This document shows positions 60,979 through 64,000 of a DNA stretch of 64,000 bases, piece by piece; positions within the stretch are counted from its first letter, which is position 1; every line of letters starts with the position of its first letter. This DNA comes from UBA6382 sp963617965. GTDB lineage: Bacteria > Bacteroidota > Bacteroidia > Bacteroidales > Bacteroidaceae. The translations under genes were made by a program, and so were the position numbers. The notes beneath the pieces are model-generated. The model saw only the letters and a program-made list of their open reading frames with translations. It did no database searches and was not told the DNA's origin. The stretch covers positions 1-64,000 of the forward strand of contig CAVEQO010000009.1 of NCBI GenBank assembly GCA_963617965.1. Reading direction: 5' to 3'.

Positions 60979-62996
60979 TCCGCAAGATATTTCTTTATCT
61001 GGTTATACACGTTCTCGGCATTGAAGCCAAACTTCTCGTCCAGCACCTTGTAGTGTGCGGAATACCCGAAACTTTCCAGACCGTAGACTTTGCCGTGGCT
61101 TCCTACAAGCCCCTGAAGGTTTACAGGAAGACCGGCCGTCAGCCCGAACTTCTTGATGCCGGCAGGCAGCACCGAGTGCTGGTATTCCACAGGTTGCGTG
61201 CGGAACAGTCCCTCCGAGGGGATGCTGACTATCCTGTATTTCACGCCGTCGTTCCCAAGAAGCTTGGCCGCGTCCACCAGAGTGGAGACCTCGGAGCCCG
61301 TCGCCACAAGAACGATGTCGGGATTGTCTTCCCTGACAACGGTATATCCGCCCCTGACAGCCCCTTTGTAATCCGTTTCCGCAGGCAGGTCTGCCACGTT
61401 CTGGCGACTCAGTATCAGTGCCGATGGGGTCTCCTTGTTCTCCATCGCCATCTTCCAGCAGACTACAGTCTCGTTGACATCTGCAGGGCGCATCACAAGA
61501 AGAGAATTTTTCCCGTGGTGGTTTTTCATCTTTTCGAGCAAGCGTATCTGGGCCTCCTGCTCCACCGGCTCATGGGTCGGCCCGTCTTCGCCCACGCGGA
61601 ACGAATCGTGGCTCCACACGAATTTCACGGGCAGCTCCATCAAAGCCGCCATTCTGACGGCGGGCTTCATATAGTCGCTGAACACGAAGAAAGTGCCCAT
61701 TGCCGTTACAACGCCGCCGTGAAGCATCATTCCCATGCAGCAGCAAGCCATTGTCAGTTCGCTGACGCCGGCCTGGAAGAAATTGCCCGTAAAGTCACCG
61801 GGCACGATGTTGTGCGTATGTTTGAGGAAACCGTCGGTCTTGTCCGAGTTGCACAAATCGGCCGACGACACTATCATGTTTTCCACCTTGCCGGAAAGTT
61901 CGGCAAGCACGGCCGACGAAGCGTTGCGTGTCGGGGCATCGGCCTTGACGGCAATGCCGTCCCAGTCGATCGCCGGCAGCCGGTTGGCAAACCAGTCTTC
62001 CTGTTTCCTCGCCGCCTCCGGATTGCGGGCGGCCCACTCCCGTTCATCGTTCCGGCGTGCAGTCACGATAGCGGAAAGTTCCTCCGCCCTGGTGTCATAC
62101 ATACGCTGCACGTCATCATAAATGACAAAGGCGTTGTCAGGGTCGCCGCCGAGGTTTCTCACCGTGTTGGCAAACGCTTCCGCCCCAAGCGGAGCCCCAT
62201 GGGTCTTGGTGCTGTGCTCCAGACAGTTGTCCTGAGCGTCGCGGCAGCCTTTTCCCATGATGCATTTGCCGATAATCAGCGTCGGTCTCTCCTTTTCCGC
62301 AACGGCATTGTCAAGAGCCTTCCTTATCTGGTTCACGTCATTGCCGTCTATAGTTATCACGTTCCAGTTCCATGCGCGGTACTTCATCGCCGTGTTCTCG
62401 TCAGACACTGCCCCGCACTCCGTTGAAAGCTGTATGTCATTGGAGTCATAGAACATGACCAGGTTGTCAAGCTTCAGGAAACCGGCCACGCGGCCCGCAC
62501 CCTGCGAGATTTCCTCCTGAATGCCTCCGTCGCTGATATAGGTATATATTTTTTCCTTGTTGAACGAGTCGTTTCCAAGATGTGCTCCCAGAAATTTGGC
62601 CGCAATCGCAGCACCAACCGCATAGCAATGCCCCTGACCGAGAGGGCCTGACGAGTTTTCTATGCCGCGCCCCACGCAGAGTTCAGGATGTCCGGGGGTC
62701 ACAGACCCCCAGCTGCGGAAAGCCTTCAGTTCGTCCAGCGAAAATTTTCCCGTCAGCGCAAGCTGTGAATACAGCATCGGCGACATGTGGCCGGGGTCCA
62801 GATAGAAACGGTCACGCGCTGCCCAATACGGGTCGCAGGGATCGTAGACCATATATTCAGAGAAGAGAACATTGATAAAGTCCGCCCCTCCCATTGCACC
62901 TCCGGGATGCCCGGAGTGGGCGTTTTCTACCATCGCCGCCGACAAAATCCTTATGTTGTCAGCAGCCCTGTTCATCAGTTCTACGGAGTTCTTCAT
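60975..62996 (-). CDS. tkt: Transketolase
   Basis: A thiamine-diphosphate enzyme exchanging two-carbon units among sugar phosphates. At 673 residues it is full length. N-terminal VENAHSGHPGGAMGGADF and DPGHMSPMLYS contact substrate and cofactor. GRGIENSSGPLGQGHCYAVGAA and ISDGGIQEEISQGA, with metal-binding DSNDIQLS, form the ThDP site. FVWSHDSFRVGEDGPTHEPVEQ is the pyrimidine-domain motif. The first gene of tkt-rpiB, it has a strong promoter (63084-63054). Confidence 0.97.
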   Translation of the reverse strand: MKNSVELMNRAADNIRILSAAMVENAHSGHPGGAMGGADFINVLFSEYMVYDPCDPYWAARDRFYLDPGHMSPMLYSQLALTGKFSLDELKAFRSWGSVTPGHPELCVGRGIENSSGPLGQGHCYAVGAAIAAKFLGAHLGNDSFNKEKIYTYISDGGIQEEISQGAGRVAGFLKLDNLVMFYDSNDIQLSTECGAVSDENTAMKYRAWNWNVITIDGNDVNQIRKALDNAVAEKERPTLIIGKCIMGKGCRDAQDNCLEHSTKTHGAPLGAEAFANTVRNLGGDPDNAFVIYDDVQRMYDTRAEELSAIVTARRNDEREWAARNPEAARKQEDWFANRLPAIDWDGIAVKADAPTRNASSAVLAELSGKVENMIVSSADLCNSDKTDGFLKHTHNIVPGDFTGNFFQAGVSELTMACCCMGMMLHGGVVTAMGTFFVFSDYMKPAVRMAALMELPVKFVWSHDSFRVGEDGPTHEPVEQEAQIRLLEKMKNHHGKNSLLVMRPADVNETVVCWKMAMENKETPSALILSRQNVADLPAETDYKGAVRGGYTVVREDNPDIVLVATGSEVSTLVDAAKLLGNDGVKYRIVSIPSEGLFRTQPVEYQHSVLPAGIKKFGLTAGLPVNLQGLVGSHGKVYGLESFGYSAHYKVLDEKFGFNAENVYNQIKKYLAE

Positions 62997-63053
62997 CTTG
63001 ATGGAAATAAATGCTATTGAGTGTCAGAAAACCAAGTTGTTCATTTTTCGGTA

Positions 63054-63084
63054 CAAAGGTACTAAAAATACCAGTTTCGGCAAA
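63054..63084 (-). promoter_or_regulatory. Promoter of tkt-rpiB
   Basis: TTTG (63084-63081), a 19 bp spacer, then TACCTTTG (63061-63054) on the minus strand, a complete -33/-7 pair. The tkt ATG is 57 bp downstream. Confidence 0.8.
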
Positions 63085-63183
63085 GCGACACCCAAGGAAT
63101 ATGAACGCTCCCCCTCCACGGCTCTTTCATTAAAAAAGGCTTGGCTCTTTCAAAAAGGATAATTTTTAGAACTCACCAATGTT

Positions 63184-64000
63184 CTATTCTTTATCCAACA
63201 ACCCTCTAACCTCCTGGTCGAAGTCAGAGTCTATGCGCTGCGTGCGGTTGAAGATGTCATACTCTGCTTCTGCTTTCTCCTTTGCCTGCGCCGCAGATAT
63301 TTTGCCTTTGTCGGGCAGAATCTGGTAGCGGCGGAAAGTGAGGAACTCGTTGACGCTTGCCGAGAACTGCGACATACTGAAGGTGTTCTCACGCTCTATG
63401 AGGTCTTCGATGTAGTCGAAGAACCCCGTGACGGCACGCTCCAACTGTCGGATTTCCTTCTCTGGCAGATAGTTCTTTGCAATGCTTACATCCGATTTCA
63501 GCACCCGACCGTCGGGAGCGTTTTTCCAAGTGGTCAGTCCCATGTGATCTTTAGTATGGTCAGCCTTGGAGTAGATGATTTCCGCTGCCGTCTGTCCTGT
63601 GATGGCATAGTGGAAGCGGTTTTGTATCATCGCATAGAAGTCGCGCGTGGTCGGAGAGTTGCAGTCATAGTCGGTGCTACACTCTGCGTAGATGTCGGTA
63701 ATCTGTTGCCATATGCGCCGCTCACTTGCACGAATAGAGCGCACACGCTCGAGCAACTCACGGAAGTAGTCTTTGCCGAATACGGCCGTGCCTTGCTTCA
63801 ACCGTTCGTCGTCCATGGCAAACCCCTTCTTGATATACTCGCTCAAAATCTTCGTTGCCCATTGGCGGAATTTCGTTGCCTTGGCAGAGTTTACGCGATA
63901 ACCCACGGCGATGATTGCATCAAGGTGATAGAAATCCACATTATGCGTTTGCAATTTTTCGGCCATTGCACCATGTCGCGTGGTTATTTCCATTTTGGAA
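63184..64000 (-). CDS. RhuM-family protein (5' end beyond window)
   Basis: The frame stays open to the window edge, so the 5' part is missing. The visible part is about 271 residues and begins within the RhuM family core: HNVDFYHLDAIIAVGYRVNSAKATKFRQWATKILSEYIKKGF. It continues with a coiled helical region (FRELLERVRSIRASERRIWQQITDIY) and ends with a helical tail containing YQILPDKGKISAAQAKEKAEAEYDIFN. Family members are about 330-345 residues, so roughly 70 N-terminal residues are outside the window. RhuM proteins have a putative DNA-binding N-terminus and are often found in accessory or defence regions with restriction-modification genes. The function is not established. Confidence 0.85.
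   Translation of the reverse strand, partial: SKMEITTRHGAMAEKLQTHNVDFYHLDAIIAVGYRVNSAKATKFRQWATKILSEYIKKGFAMDDERLKQGTAVFGKDYFRELLERVRSIRASERRIWQQITDIYAECSTDYDCNSPTTRDFYAMIQNRFHYAITGQTAAEIIYSKADHTKDHMGLTTWKNAPDGRVLKSDVSIAKNYLPEKEIRQLERAVTGFFDYIEDLIERENTFSMSQFSASVNEFLTFRRYQILPDKGKISAAQAKEKAEAEYDIFNRTQRIDSDFDQEVRGLLDKE

Noticed and set aside
1..64000. CRISPR arrays, rRNA genes, insertion sequences, prophage
   Set aside because: No spaced direct repeats, rRNA segments, transposase or phage structural genes were recognised by eye; short or degraded elements could still be missed.

Overview
The window is a piece of a chromosome from an anaerobic member of the Bacteroidales (phylum Bacteroidota). 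I base this on four things. Many genes are preceded by the Bacteroidota-type promoter core TAnnTTTG rather than by a -10 TATAAT box and a Shine-Dalgarno sequence. There is a porU/porV pair of the type IX secretion system (T9SS). Secreted and lipid-anchored proteins of Bacteroidales type are present (DUF3575, probably DUF4348, an AWGTLCVPF-type domain). The metabolic set is strictly anaerobic: pyruvate formate-lyase, class III ribonucleotide reductase and anaerobic glycerol-3-phosphate dehydrogenase. The AWGTLCVPF domain and the short MKKKY-type peptide are typical of Prevotella-like genomes, but I cannot fix the genus. No rRNA, CRISPR array, insertion sequence or prophage is visible; only the extreme right edge (a RhuM-type gene) hints at an accessory region.

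Layout. 0.1-6.1 kb, minus strand: a surface-protein operon (DUF3575 protein, OmpA-like/TPR protein, giant five-unit beta-barrel protein) whose promoter spacer contains a run of eight G. 6.2-12.7 kb, minus: a leucine operon (leader peptide and attenuator, leuA, leuC, leuD) followed by a lipoprotein, murB and a metallo-beta-lactamase-fold hydrolase. 12.8-13.4 kb: riboflavin synthase. 13.6-24.3 kb, minus: a phosphate/glycerophosphate locus (OprP-like porin, secreted beta-propeller, HAD phosphatase, two organophosphate:phosphate antiporters, glpC, glpB, glpA). 24.4-25.3 kb: secreted esterase. 25.4-28.1 kb: nrdD-nrdG. 28.4-29.1 kb: DUF554 membrane protein. 29.2-34.1 kb, plus: biotin-dependent carboxylase/decarboxylase subunit, then pflB-pflA. 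34.2 kb: tRNA-Pro(TGG). 34.3-37.2 kb, minus: S9 peptidase and mscL. 37.4-41.2 kb, plus: gapA, miaA, a secreted beta-helix-like protein and a 64-residue peptide. 41.2-50.9 kb, minus: small secreted protein, FadL-type porin, Trp/Tyr-rich secreted protein, and the FAH-porU-porV-ispF operon. 51.3-55.2 kb, plus: HU/SPOR envelope protein, zinc-ribbon/FHA protein, and a RelA-type (p)ppGpp synthetase whose hydrolase site is lost. 55.3-63.0 kb, minus: TPR protein, solute-binding lipoprotein, pgk, nth, rpiB and tkt. 63.2 kb to the end: partial RhuM-family gene.

How the parts fit. The glp block looks like a complete route for scavenging glycerol phosphates: an anion-selective outer-membrane porin, inner-membrane exchangers, a cytoplasmic phosphatase, and oxidation to dihydroxyacetone phosphate by GlpABC. 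gapA, pgk, tkt and rpiB supply the triose and pentose steps, pflBA disposes of pyruvate, and the PycB/OadA-like subunit links pyruvate and oxaloacetate. PorU and PorV are the maturation part of the T9SS and may process secreted proteins such as the beta-helix protein coded nearby. The most notable regulatory structures are the leucine attenuator ahead of leuA (12.51-12.68 kb) and the homopolymer-containing promoter of the surface operon (6.05-6.08 kb).
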